Shown here piece by piece: positions 11,979 to 23,184 of a stretch of DNA of 64,000 nt. The notes below the pieces were generated by a model. That model saw only the letters and a program-made list of their open reading frames with translations. It did no database searches and was not told the DNA's origin. Numbering within the stretch: the stretch's first letter is position 1; each line of letters begins with the position of its first letter. The stretch is taken from the NCBI RefSeq assembly GCF_014898055.3, contig NW_023601104.1, positions 42,162,210-42,226,209 of the forward strand, given 5' to 3'. Source of the DNA: Talpa occidentalis. Taxonomy: Eukaryota; Chordata; Mammalia; Eulipotyphla; Talpidae. The translations under genes and the position numbers were made by a program.

Positions 11979-12123
11979 AAAGTATCTGAGAAGGTCAAGA
12001 CCAGACAAACGGGAAGAAACCAGACTTGGGATGCTTTAACAGGCTGTGCTGAGGAGTATGGGCGATAGGGAGTCATTCACTCATTTGGTTAGAGCGTGTG
12101 TGTGTTTTAAGATTTAAAAGCTG

Positions 12124-12401
12124 GGGCCTTCCTGGTGGTGCAAGGGGTTAAGCACTGCACTATGAAGCAATCCACAGGCTCTGCAGCACGAGTTTGATCC
12201 CTGATCAGCCAGGGAGAAACCTGCATGGCGAGGCAGACCTCTCCTGTCTTGCCCACTGCTCCCCTCAGCAGTGTATTTCAGTCAATCTGCCTGTTCTGTT
12301 CCCCACTCTGTCTCTGGTGGATCTTTTCACCCCCCCCCTCCCATCTCTGGCCTGTGCCCCAGCTCTTGTATGCATAAATAAATAAATAAATATTAAAAAA
12401 A
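12124..12401 (+). mobile_element. tRNA-derived SINE, older type
   Basis: Diverged relative of the young SINE: the head reads CTATGAAGCAATCCACAGGC instead of GCTGGGTTGCGAAGCTGCC, and the tail begins GTATGCATAAATAAATAAAT. Target-site duplication AAGATTTAAAAGCTG at 12109-12123 and 12402-12416. Confidence 0.93.
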
Positions 12402-12416
12402 AAGATTTAAAAGCTG

Positions 12417-13230
12417 TATGGGGAGACAGTATAGGAAGACCAGGAAGAGGGTTTTACAATAGTTCAGGCAAGAGGAAGAGAAGGCTGGCTTTACTACTTT
12501 CAGCTCAGTTAAAGAGAATGAGTTAAGGCAGGGGTCAGAGAACAGGAAAGAGCCTGGACTGGAGTCCTAGCTTAGTCGTGAACTACCAGTGTGTTTGTTA
12601 CATGTCCCAGACCTATCTGGATCCTAGCTGCCTTGTCTGTAGATATCTATCAAGCTCCTCTCTGTGCCAACCTCTGTGATAGCTCCTAGGGGTAGAATAA
12701 TGAGTGAGACAAACATGGTCCCTTCCCTCATGAACTCAAAGTTTAATAGGCAATTGCAGAACTATGTGCAGAGATGGGGAAATACTGGGGCTTTGGGACC
12801 TCATAGAAAGGTCACTGGATATGTCCTCTACCACTGCTTGTGTGTCTTTTGTACAGTAATGGTGGATGATGACAGTGTTTCAAGAGAATCTGTTGTATCC
12901 ACCCCTTTTAGGGAGAAAAAACAGTGTCTGGAAGGAATCGATATTCCCAAGTGGGTTATTCTGGATGGAGAGCATCTGGGTCAGGAATATGGATTTGTTG
13001 CTCAGGCCTCAGGAAGAGTTGGAAGGAAGATTTCTCTATGCTTGTCTTTTGGGTCTGAGCCCTGAAGGCCTCATTTATGCCTGAATGTGTTCAAGTGGCT
13101 TCTACCACAGTGAGGCAGGGGTCTGGCAGGGCAGGAAGCCAGGGGCCAAAGCTGGCAAGTTGGCAGCTCCATGACAAGGGGCACTCCACTTTTATGTTCC
13201 TCTGAGTAATTCCTTTTAACCCCTTTCAAA
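12417..13230. other. Intergenic DNA with old repeat remnants
   Basis: 12540-12640 has MIR-like character (a stretch around AGTCGTGAACTACC). A 133-codon open frame at 12664-13065 has no recognisable domain, splice context or conserved start, and I do not call it. Confidence 0.4.
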
Positions 13231-13682
13231 TGTCTTAGTTTCCCTAGGGTTGCTGTAACAAAGCACCACAAATTGGGTGGCTGAAAACAATAGAAACTTA
13301 TTCCCTCCCAGTCCAGGAGGCCCAGTCTAGTTGGCAGAGTTGGAGCCCTCTGGAGGCTCTAAGGGAGAATCTGCTCCAGTCTTCTATTATGGTTTCTGAT
13401 GGTTGCTGACAGCATTTGGTGTTCCTCGGCTGGAAGCATTCTCTAGTCTCTGCCTCATGGAATTCTTCCTTGTCTCTTTTGTGTCTCTGCATCAAATGGC
13501 CCTCACTTTCCCTTACAGAAACACCAGTCATTGGATTTAGGGCCCTTCCTAATCCAGTATGAATTCCTCTTAACTTGAGTACACCTGTGAAGACCCTATT
13601 TTCAAATAAGGTCACAATCTCAGGTATTGGAGATTAGGACTTGAACAGATCCCTTTTGGGGACACAATTCAAATCACCACAC
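13231..13682 (-). mobile_element. Solitary ERVL-MaLR LTR (MLT1/MST type)
   Basis: Starts TGTCTTAGTTTCCC and passes through GCTGTAACAAAGCACCACAA and GGGTGGCTGAAAAC, which on the minus strand is the familiar 3' part of MLT1/MST LTRs (TTAAGCCACCCAGT type). It ends in CACCACA. Length about 450 bases, no internal region. Ancient and non-coding. Confidence 0.7.
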
Positions 13683-14066
13683 AGAGTTTCTCCCAAAGCT
13701 TTGCCAAGCAGTCTAACCTCAGACATGCCCTGGAAATGTAAGGAAAGGCACCAAGTAGTGGAACCAGCAGGTCGGTGCTGGCGGTTGGTGGGAGGTCTAC
13801 ATTTTGTTTCGTGGGCCCCTCTGCAGACTGCTTGGGCATCCTTCTGGCATGGCAACTGGCTGTTCCCAGTGCAAGCAACCCAAGAGGTAGAAACTATAAA
13901 ACCTGGCCTTGGAAGTCACACACTGTCATCTCCATTGTACTGTGTTGGTGACACACACTAGCTCTCATTGACTGTTGGGACACAGAGCAGGGAGAGGGGA
14001 GCTTGATCTCTCCTGTTTGGCCATTTAGGGCCATCTAGGAGGCTGGGTACCACAAACTCAAATATT

Positions 14067-14388
14067 TTTTTTTTTTATAGAGGCATGTTTTATTTATTTA
14101 TTTGTTTGTTTGTTTGTTCGTTTTTTGTTTATACATGCACTGGGTGCAGTCAGAAGCGCGGGAGGGTGAGAGAATTCACCAGAGCCAGAGCAGGGAGCAG
14201 AGCAGGCAGAAGGACCGAAGTACACTGCTGAGGGGAGCAGCGGGCGGCAGGAGAGGCCTGCGCGCCATGTGGGACCCTCCTCCAGTGGCCTGGGAGCAGC
14301 CGGGGATCGAACTGGCGCCGCAGAGGGTGCAGAGGTCGCCGGCAGCTTCGCAACCCAGCGCTCAACCGCTGCGCCACCAGGGAGGCCC
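14067..14388 (-). mobile_element. tRNA-derived SINE with the ACATGCCTCTAT tail insert
   Basis: Minus-strand copy; its head is at 14388. Between the (AAAT)n tail and the poly(A) lies the segment ACATGCCTCTAT that three other copies share. Target-site duplication CAAACTCAAATATT at 14053-14066 and 14389-14402. Confidence 0.94.
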
Positions 14389-14596
14389 CAAACTCAAATA
14401 TTAATTCAGTGACTATTTACTAGTGGCTTGTCTACACCAGCAGAAGGCAGATAACCCTCTACAAGGAAACTGGGATGCTGTTAGGAAGGAGAAAGTGATA
14501 TTTAGTGGCCAGACAAAATATTCCCTATTAATTGTACCCTTTAATCTGCAGGAATTTAAATTTGCTTATGAGCGCAGGTTGCACGATGCTATTTTT

Positions 14597-14967
14597 TTTT
14601 AAAATGGGATATTACAGCATGTATTTTTCAGTATTTCACTTCTTTTATTTTTAAGATTTATTTATTTATTTATACAAGCACTGGGGGGCCTCCCCGGTGG
14701 CGCAGTGGTTGAGCGCTGGGTTGTGAAGCTGCCAGCAGCCTCTGCAGTGCCGGTTCGATCCCCGGCTGCTCCCCGGCCACCGGAGGAGGGTCCCACATGG
14801 CGCGCAGACCTCTCCTGCCGCCCACTGCTCCCCTCAGCAGTGTACTTCGGTCCTTCTGCCTGCTCTGCTCCCCACTCTGGCTCTGGTGAATTCTCTCACC
14901 CTCCCGCGCTTCTGACTGTACCCAGTGCTTGTATAAACAAAACAAACAAACAAATAAATAAATAAAA

Positions 14968-15010
<43 letters not shown>

Positions 15011-15261
15011 AATATACAAGCACTGGGTACAGTCAGAAGCACGGGAGGGTGAGAAAATTCACCAAACTCAGAATGGGGAGCAGAGTGGGCAGAAGGACCG
15101 AAGTACACTGCTGAGGGGAGCAGCGGGCGGCAGGAGAGGTCTGCGCGCCATGTGGGACCCTCCTCCGGTGGCCGGGGAGCAGCCGGGGATCGAACTGGCG
15201 TTGCAGAAGCTGCTGGCAGCTTCACAACCCAGCGCTCAACTGCTGCGCCACGGGGGAGGCC
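14597..15261 (-). mobile_element. tRNA-derived SINE with 3' extension, split by another SINE
   Basis: Minus-strand copy with head at 15261 and body 15014-15261. Its tail (14652-14685) is separated from the body by a later plus-strand SINE. TGCACGATGCTATTTTT (14580-14596) and TGCACAATGCTATTTTT (15262-15278) are its probable target-site duplication. The roughly 55 bases between the SINE tail and the left duplicate (14597-14651) are not SINE sequence and may be a read-through 3' extension. Confidence 0.8.
14686..15013 (+). mobile_element. tRNA-derived SINE inserted into another SINE
   Basis: Plus-strand young copy with a long (AAAC)n(AAAT)n tail. Its target-site duplication ATACAAGCACTGGG (14672-14685 and 15014-15027) is the conserved 3' body end of the older minus-strand SINE, so this copy landed inside that one. 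Confidence 0.93.
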
Positions 15262-15278
15262 TGCACAATGCTATTTTT

Positions 15279-16296
15279 AGAGCTCCTATAGCTTTTTTAA
15301 GTCACTTTCTTCAAATGTGAATATATGTATTTTGAAGATTCATGTTATTTACTCACATCATTATTACTCCCTCATTATGGATGCATCACCATCTGTTTAG
15401 GTGCTGTATATGTAGCGTGTACATCAGTGTATAAACAAATATTCGTATCTTCTGGGAGCTTGCCTTTTGGTGATGGGAGAAACATGCAATGAGTCAGATG
15501 AGTAGAGTTTGGGTTTTATTGGTGATGTGTGTTAAGGAGAAAAAGCATGGCCCGTGATAGAAAATGCTATGTTGCAGGACTGTGGTTTAAAAAGTGGTGA
15601 AGAAAGGCCTCATGAAGAAGGGACAATTGAGCAACAACTAATGGGTGGGGAGTAAGCAATCCAGCTATCTGGGGGTAGAGTGATCAAAAGCAAAGGAAAA
15701 ATGCTAAGGTATGTGTTTCCTTAGCATGTTGAGGAATAGCCTGAAGGCCAGAGTGTCTGGCATGGTGAGAAGGAGAGGGAAAGTACTTAGAGATGAGATC
15801 AGAGATGTCATCTCAGAGAAGGTCCTGGACCACCTTGGTTGCAATACACCAACTAGAGATGTGGCCGGTTTCCTTGGGTCTTATGGTCTAAGGCATAAGG
15901 CACAGCTGTGTGAGAACATACTTGAGTACCTTATAACCTGCACCAAAGTTATGCATGGGGGTGGGCTTACTGCACCTGGGCAGCAGCTTAGAGCTGGCCA
16001 GACCTCTACTGCACTTTCCATTGGACTGTAATTCTTGTTTTCTTTCCCCTGTTCTCTCTCCCCACCCCAAGACAGTTGTTGCTTGTGTCCTTGTCTGGAT
16101 GGGAGAATCTGAAGAACAGATTATCCTCTGGTTGGGCTTTAAGTCTTGCTTGGCTGTGCCCTGGGGTGGGTGAGGGTCCCTCCCCCCAGAGTGCTGGAGT
16201 GAACACCCGGAAGTGCTAGGAAGGTGACCGACACCAGGGGGCAGCAGTAACAAGGTAGAGAGTGGGGTGGGCACACTGGCAGGAGAAAGGTCAGGA
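15279..16296. other. Intergenic DNA, probable ancient repeat
   Basis: No gene. 15470-15900 reads like a mammal-wide ancient repeat (AAGGCCAGAGTGTCTGGCAT region) that I cannot assign to a family. The 106-codon frame at 15711-16031 lies inside it and is not called. Confidence 0.4.
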
Positions 16297-16306
16297 GAGA
16301 GCAGTG

Positions 16307-16570
16307 GCGGGGTCCTCCCTGAGATGCAAGGGTGTTAAGTCGCTATGAAGCAATCCGCAGCCACAGTAGCACCGAGTTCAATCCCCTGCCAGGGAGGAGA
16401 CCCACATGGCAGCAGATCTCTCCTGTTTTGCCTGCTTGCTCTCCTCAGCAGTGTATTTCAGCTAATCTGACTGCTCTGTTCTCCACTCTGTCTTTGATGA
16501 ATCCTCTCCTCTGCACCTCTGGCCTGTACCCCAGTTCTTGTATGCATAAATAAATAAATCTTAAAGAGAG
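16307..16570 (+). mobile_element. tRNA-derived SINE, older type
   Basis: Diverged head (TCCTCCCTGAGATGCAAGGG), older-type CTATGAAGCAATCCGCAG segment, and tail GTATGCATAAATAAATAAAT with a CTTAAA terminator region. Flanked by AGAGAGCAGTG (16296-16306 and 16571-16581). Confidence 0.9.
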
Positions 16571-18190
16571 AGAGAGCAGTGCCTCCGTCCCTGTGCAAAC
16601 TTCATATCCTACATTTTCTCTGTCATCAGCCATTGGTTTCTCAGTATTATAGATTTTTTTTCTCACCTCCAACCCCCTTCAAAGATTTTCTTTGTTAATT
16701 GTATTTTAGGGAGCTCCCCCTGTCTCCCCTGCTACCCTGAAAGGTTGTAAAGAGCATCTATACTGGTCTCTTTGCACCTCCTTGTGCAGTGAATAATAAA
16801 GGCCACTTCTGTGGTGCAGTTTATGAGACTGTTTTGTGTTAAAACTCTGAGCTTGCTGTAATTCCAAATCAAGCTCTTTACATCGCTCTTCAGCCTTAAT
16901 CCTCTCCCAACAACACTCTCAGGACCTCCATTTCATAGATGAGGAAACTGAGACAGGGCGAAAGTCCTGTCTAGAGGCTCATAGCTCACCTGAGACCCAG
17001 CTGGGAGCTAAGTCTTCTCCTAACTCCAGATCCAGCTATCTTTTGCACAATCTTGCAGCCAATTCCTTATCACATGGGTGAAATCAGATTAAAAGTAAGC
17101 GTCCAGGCAGCCTTCCAATGAGGCAGCCAGACAACCCAGAGGTTGGACTTCAGATTTTTAATCAAAAGTTCTGGGAGCCACGCTTGCCTTTGGCTATTGT
17201 CAACTATTTAGCTGGTAAAGTGCAGATAGACTGGTCCAAACAGCGCCTATGATTCCTTCCAATGGTAACTCTCCTGGAGCTAAGGTCACAAATGCAGTGT
17301 GCAGAGGTAGGAGATCCTAAAATGTAGACTACAAAGGCCCATCCCCTACTGCTGAAAGGGTGGAGTGGGAAAGGGATACAAGTTTGGGGTACATGGAAAT
17401 AAATGGTAGAACTTTTTTGAGCCCTACTTTGCCTCTTCCCCTTTTCTTCATGTTCTTTAAGGATATGCCTCAGCTTCAGAGAGCAGACTGCTTTGTGCCT
17501 TGCCTTCCCTCATGCCAAGGGGGCCCTGGCCCTGCTCTGCCCTGGAACCCAGCCAGCCCCCACACCCTGTCTGCAGACACAAAGCCATGGGACTTGGATT
17601 TAGCCAGGTGTGGAAAGGCGTTATTACTCCTGATGTGACTGATGATACACGGTGTGAAAGGGTTTTCCAAAGCAGAGGAGATTAAGTTTCAATTTCATTT
17701 TGGATTGTTTTGTATGATTTTCTCTATCCTGAAAATTCTCACACTTCCTAACTTAGCACCCCGCTGGCTACTGACCACAGTCTCCTCTGGTTTTGATTTC
17801 CCTGTTTTGGGTGGATCTGGCTACACTCAGCTTCCGGCCTCCATCTGGACTCCCCATTGTTTCTTTGAGGTTGTAGTTGGTCAGGGTGACCTTCTTTCTC
17901 TTGCCCTCCCAAGAAGTAACACATTGTCACCAAAATTCTCCTTGGCTTAATTGTTAGCCATTCAAGATTCCATTGTTAGGCAATTTGCACTCAACAAGTA
18001 TTCTTTTTATAAGGACTATAGAGCTGCAGGGAAAAGTGTTGTTCTCTTCTGGGATTAGAAAGGCGTGCATGACAAAGGTCTACCTTCATGGTAGCAGCTA
18101 TGATCAGAGCATATTCTATAGCCACATTTATTTATTCACGTTTTAGGAGATCACTGTCTGGTGCCGTGAATGATTGGCATGGTGCTTTAA
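16571..18190. other. Intergenic DNA with one MIR-like fragment
   Basis: 16910-17050 contains GATGAGGAAACTGAGACAGG and the following MIR-like core. The rest holds nothing I can name; the open frames at 17360-17950 lack coding character. Confidence 0.5.
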
Positions 18191-18600
18191 TAACTTCTGC
18201 CTGTTATCTGTTGCTTTGTAACAAAGCACTTCAATTTGGTGGCTTAAATAATGAATTAAGTTTCCTCACAATCCTGTGGTTTCCTCTGGCACACTGATCT
18301 TACCTGGCACACTCACGAACCTGCCTTCAGTGGGTGGTTCAGCAAGTTGACCCTGGATGAACTCACACTTGCATCTGAGGCCCCAACTCGGGTGGCCAGA
18401 ATGCCTGGGATGATTTTGCTTTTCTCTCACCACATGGTCTCTCCCTCTTGAGAGGATCCCAGGCTCCTTAACACAATGGCAGGGCATTCCAAGAGGGTGA
18501 AAGCTAAAGTCAAAAGGCCTCTTGAGGTCTTGACTCAAGGCTGCAAATGTAACTCCCACTGCATCCTATTGGTCAACACAAGACTAGGGGACAACCAGAA
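18190..18600 (-). mobile_element. Old MaLR-like LTR fragment
   Basis: GCTTTGTAACAAAGCACTTC and GGTGGCTTAAATAATG match the same MLT1-type block as at 13231, but more decayed. The end is uncertain. Confidence 0.45.
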
Positions 18601-18616
18601 TCAGCGGTTGGGGGAA

Positions 18617-18669
18617 ATACTGGAGACACTCTGTTAATTTGTGTTTTTGTTTTGTTTTTTTTTAAAGAT

Positions 18670-18709
<40 letters not shown>

Positions 18710-19045
18710 ACAAGCATTGGGTACAGTCAGAAGCGCGGGAGGGTGAGAGAATTCACCAGAGCCAGAGCGGGGAGCAGAGCAGGCAGAAGGACCGAAGTAC
18801 ACTGCTGAGGGGAGCAGTGGGCGGCAGGAGAGGTCTGCGCGCCATCTGGGACCCTCCTCTGGTGGCCGGGGAGCAGCCGGGGATAGAACCAGCTTCGCAA
18901 CCCAGCGCTCAACCGCTGCGCCATCGGGGAGGCCCGACACTCTATTAATTTGTAATTTAATTGGGAAAAGTCCGGGTGCAGACGGTATAGGTATGGGAAC
19001 TGTTGGCTTCGGAGACTGTGGGGGAGACATAGGGCCATTATCAAT
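18617..19045. repeat. Duplicated segment, copy A (interrupted by a SINE)
   Basis: With the SINE removed, about 110 bases (ACTGGAGACACTCTGTTAAT ... GGGCCATTATCA) match 20038-20160 with roughly 85 percent identity by eye. The outer flanks of the two copies do not match. Confidence 0.85.
18643..18935 (-). mobile_element. tRNA-derived SINE, young type
   Basis: Minus-strand copy with tail (AAAT)n followed by TCTTT and A's, the T+ SINE arrangement. Target-site duplication GACACTCTGTTAATTTG (from 18624), with one change (GACACTCTATTAATTTG) at 18936. Confidence 0.94.
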
Positions 19046-20787
19046 AATATAATCCTGTTTTGCTTGACTTACTTTGACCTCTGGAGCCCCCATTTGACAA
19101 GCTTTGCTCCCTACCCCCACCCCCATTTCTCAGTGGTTTCCAGGTGTATCTCAGCAGATACCCCAGGGTTCCCTCAGCCAGTTTGCCTGCCTCCAGGTAA
19201 CTACTCATTCCACAAGCCCTACCACACCCATGTCAGAGGCTCATAGCTCTGAAACATTGTTGCTCCAGTTTTTTGCAGCAATTACCCAAAGTGCACTAGT
19301 GTCCTATAGCAGTGCTGGTGGGATAAGCATGGGAACTACTGGGGTCCTCGGGTGTCCCTGAGCAGCCAGGGAACAGATCCTAACAGCCCTGCCCCAGGCA
19401 TGTTCTAGGAAAGGCTGGAGGTGCACCAAGGCTGAACAAGGCAGAGACCACAGTCTGATGTCAGTGACAGAGATTCTGCCAGCTCAAGCCAAGATAAACA
19501 GTAATCCTAAAGTCCTACAGATGACCCCTGTTCCACAAATGAATCCCAGAGAAAAGTGGGAAAAGTATTTTCTTGTCAGTTCTCATAACAGAAGCAAGAA
19601 TTTTCTCTTTAGGTATGGATATATTTTCTCTAACAACAGGTGTACCTTCGCCATGTTAATATTATAAACCTATAAAGGCAATACTGACTTATTAAAAAGA
19701 AAACCCAAAGAAACTAAAGGACTGTGAAGCAGAAAGTGGCTGTCTCCTCCTGTGCTCCCTACCCACCCTCATTTTATTAATACAATAGTGCCTATGTCTT
19801 GTTCTGCAGCCAGTACCCTGCCCCCGCCCCCTTAAGAAACTGATCAATCATCTACCTCATTATTTTTATTGGTCACACAACTTTCCACAATATGAATGTA
19901 TAAGTGAGCTATAATTCTGCCGAACAATCTAAACACACATGGCCTTTCATGCAGCAACACTGTTTCTACAAATGTATCCTATAGCAGCCAGCATTGCCCA
20001 GCCTGAAGGACTTTATTACCTGAAAGTTTGCCAGTGGTGAAACACTGGAGACACTCTGTTAATTTGTAATTTAATTGGGGAAAGACTAGGTGCAGACTGC
20101 TTAGGTATGGGAACCATTGGCTTTGGCAACTGTGGGGAAGACAAAGGGCCATTATTAAATAGGGGACATCTGTTTCTTACTAATAAAAGTTTCCCTTTTG
20201 GGGGTCAAACAGGATAGTGTCAGGCTACCAGGATTCCTGTGGTCTGAACCAGTAGGAGAGACACATTTAAATATAGACTTAAATATAAACACATACATAC
20301 ATATATATATGTATACATATACAGATATATTCTTTTTTAAATATTGAAGACATAGGTTAGCAAGATGTGATGCATTTTAATTTCTGATAAAAATATAGAA
20401 AAAAATCAAACTATTTTGCATATTAAAAAAGACTGACAGATACCACAAACACTTCTAAGATCCCCCCAAAGTGTCATGGTATTTTAAATCATTCCCAACT
20501 GCCTGACATGTGACTGTGTCCTCTCCCTTTGTGTGACCATTCCAGGTGTGGTGGCTCAGTGGGCATTAGGAATATTTTTGGAAGTCCTTTCAACACAGGA
20601 ACAGCAAGTCATAACTTACTCCTTATGGAAGTTACTGCAAGCCACATAAATCTATACTGCTAAACTGCTACTGTATCTCCTACTCACCTTCCTCTTAGGC
20701 AGATCCCCAAAGTGCGCTTGGTGCCAGCTGACACAGGGACAGAAGTGTGACAGGAGAGAAGTTTGAAGGGAAAGACATTGTAGTCTT
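19046..20787. other. Intergenic DNA
   Basis: No gene. A short AT/TATA-rich low-complexity tract lies at 20285-20335 (ACATACATACATATATATAT). Copy B of the duplicated segment lies within. Confidence 0.5.
20038..20160. repeat. Duplicated segment, copy B (without the SINE)
   Basis: Same segment as 18617-19045 but uninterrupted at the SINE insertion point. It could be a local duplication or two copies of an unnamed repeat family. Confidence 0.85.
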
Positions 20788-21081
20788 TTTTTTTTTTAAA
20801 GATTTATTTATTTATGCATACAAAAACTGTGGTACAGGCCAGAGGTGTGTGGGGGGGTGAGAAGATTCACCAGAGACAGAGTGGGGAGCAGAACAGGCAG
20901 ACTGACTGAAATATATTGCTGACGGGAGCAGTAGGCAAGACAGGAGAGGTCTGCTGCACCATGTGGGTCAGCTCCTTGGCTGGGGATTGAACTCTTGGCT
21001 GGGGATCGAACTTGTGTTGCAGTGGCTGCTGATAGCTTTATTGTGCTAAGACTTAACCCCTTGTGCCACCAGGGAGGTCTT
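20788..21081 (-). mobile_element. tRNA-derived SINE, older type, with duplicated B-box region
   Basis: Minus-strand copy with tail (AAAT)n plus TCTTTAAA. Around 20970-21020 the phrase TTGGCTGGGGAT(T/C)GAACT occurs twice in tandem, so the B-box region is doubled. Target-site duplication is not clear. Confidence 0.88.
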
Positions 21082-21743
21082 GTAAAAGGCATTATTTAAG
21101 TGTGCCTGCTACGTCACAGAACATATCTAGTTAAAATTTTCATGGACTGCTGCCCTGGGAGGATGTGCAAACAGGCCAACGCTGTGTGGGAGGGACCAAC
21201 ACTGTGTGTTAGCAAACTTTGCTAATTCTTGCTGCTTTGTAGGAGAAAACCCCTAGTTTGCTATAGTTTCAACTTGCATTTCTCATATTAGGGTGAAGGG
21301 GACTATTTTCTCAGATTTAAGAACCATGTAAGTTTCCTTTTTTCCTCATCTCTTTATATCCTGTCTCCATTTTTCTACTCTTAGTCTTTTCCTTATTGAG
21401 TTGTAAGAGCAGTTTAAATATCAAGGAAATTAGTCCTTGGTCTGTGATATAATTGCAAATATATTTTCCTAGCTTTTCATTTGTCTGTTAGCTCTATGGT
21501 GTTTATTTTCCCATCGAAAAAATTCTATATTTACTTAACTGGATGTTTAAGTAAAATTTACAATTTTAAAATGACTTCTGAAATAGCATCATTCTTAGAA
21601 AGGCCTGCTTCTCCCGATATAATAATAAAAACATTTCCCATGTTTTTTTGTAGTGCTTTTATTAATTCAGTTTTAACATTTAAATACTTGATCCTTCAGG
21701 AATTTGTTTTGGCTTTGGAGGTGAGATGTAGACATTTTATCTT
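21082..21743. other. Intergenic AT-rich DNA
   Basis: 21300-21720 is AT-rich with phrases such as TTGAGTTGTAAGAGCAGTTT, typical of an old L1 fragment, but too decayed to be sure. No gene. Confidence 0.4.
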
Positions 21744-21760
21744 AGAAGTTTCCCCCATCA

Positions 21761-21995
21761 GGGCCTCCCCGTTGGTGCAGCCATTGAGCGCTGGGTGGCG
21801 AAGCTGCCCGCAGCCTCTGCAGCACCAGTTTGATCCCCGGCTGCCAGAGAGGGTCCCACATGGTGCGCAGACCTCTCCTGCCACCCACTGCTCCCCTCAG
21901 CAGTGTGCTTCATCAGTCTACCTGCTCTGCTCTCCCCTCTGGCTTTGGTGAATTCTCTTACCCTCCCGCACTTCTGACTGTACCTAGTGCTTGTA

Positions 21996-22034
<39 letters not shown>

Positions 22035-22035
22035 A
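21761..22035 (+). mobile_element. tRNA-derived SINE, young type, short deletion
   Basis: Head GGGCCTCCCCGTTGGTGCAG; several bases are missing where other copies read GCTCCCCGGCCACCGGAG. Perfect target-site duplication AGAAGTTTCCCCCATCA at 21744-21760 and 22036-22052. Confidence 0.94.
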
Positions 22036-22852
22036 AGAAGTTTCCCCCATCATCCCAAGATCATTAAAGCACATCTTATCTCCATGGGCTAGAAGGTTAC
22101 TTTATTCATATACAAAATGTCAGCTCTTCTGACATTAGTCTGTTCCATGGGGCAGTTTGTCTATTTATGGACTATTGCTCATTGCAGCTTTGTAGGTTTT
22201 GGTTCCAGACAAGGAGCTTCCAGAGCAGTGAGACAGTGCCTTTTGTTGTTTAAGACACCATTTTGTGATCATTTGTAACAGCAGCCCAAGGAAGCTGATA
22301 GAGTGCCAGGGCCAAGATTTGAACCCAAGCCTTCAGTTGTAAGCCCTGTGTTCTGAATGGAGGCACAACCCTTTTCCAGAGAAAGCATTTGTGAGGGGAA
22401 GTGTAGGGGAAACTAGTTTAATTAGCTTAATTCCACAGTCCTCAGGCCTCACCAGCATGTGGGTGCTGAGAAACTAAGGTTTTGCTGACTATTCTTTATC
22501 AGAAAGCTGACCTCAGCGGACTGCCTCAACCCCATTTTCTTATCCTCTGGCTTCTGATCAGGTTTGGCCAATGCTCACCACTGGAAGGTGGCTGTCCCAA
22601 GCTGGGCCACAGCTTGTCAGCGGCTGTGTGTGACCTCAGGGCCATATCTCCTGCTTGTGCCTTCTTCCTGCTCCAACTCCGGCCCATTGTTGGTCCAGCA
22701 ACCACCTCTTCCTCTTTCCTTTTCAGGCCTATGGGAGCATCCAGCCCTCCTGTTCCCATCCCACATTAGCTCTAGAGTACTGGACAGTCACTTATGGATT
22801 CTCCATAACTTTGCCCACCTCCCCATAAGAGATCCATTCTTTCAACACCTTT

Positions 22853-23184
22853 CTTTTTTTTTTAATTCTTTTTTTCTTAAAAATTTATTTTTATTTATTT
22901 ATGCATACAAGAACAGGGGCTAGGCCAGAGGTATAGGGGGTGAGAGGATTCACCAGAGCCAGAGTGGGGAGCAGAACAGGGGGATCTACTGCAATATACC
23001 GCTGAGGGGAACAGCGGGGAGGTAGGAGAGGTCTGCAGTACCATGTGTGTTAGTCCCCTGGCTGGGGATTGAACTCATGTCCCATGTGGGTTAGTTCCCT
23101 GGTTGGGGGTCACACTCACACCACAGTGGCTGGTGATAACTTGATAGCACTGAGGCTTTAATCCCTGTGCCACCAGGGAGGTCC
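22853..23184 (-). mobile_element. tRNA-derived SINE, older type, with internal tandem duplication
   Basis: Minus-strand copy longer than usual because a roughly 40-base unit (CCATGTG(T/G)GTTAGT...CTGG) is repeated near 23040-23120. Head at about 23184, tail near 22890. Confidence 0.88.
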
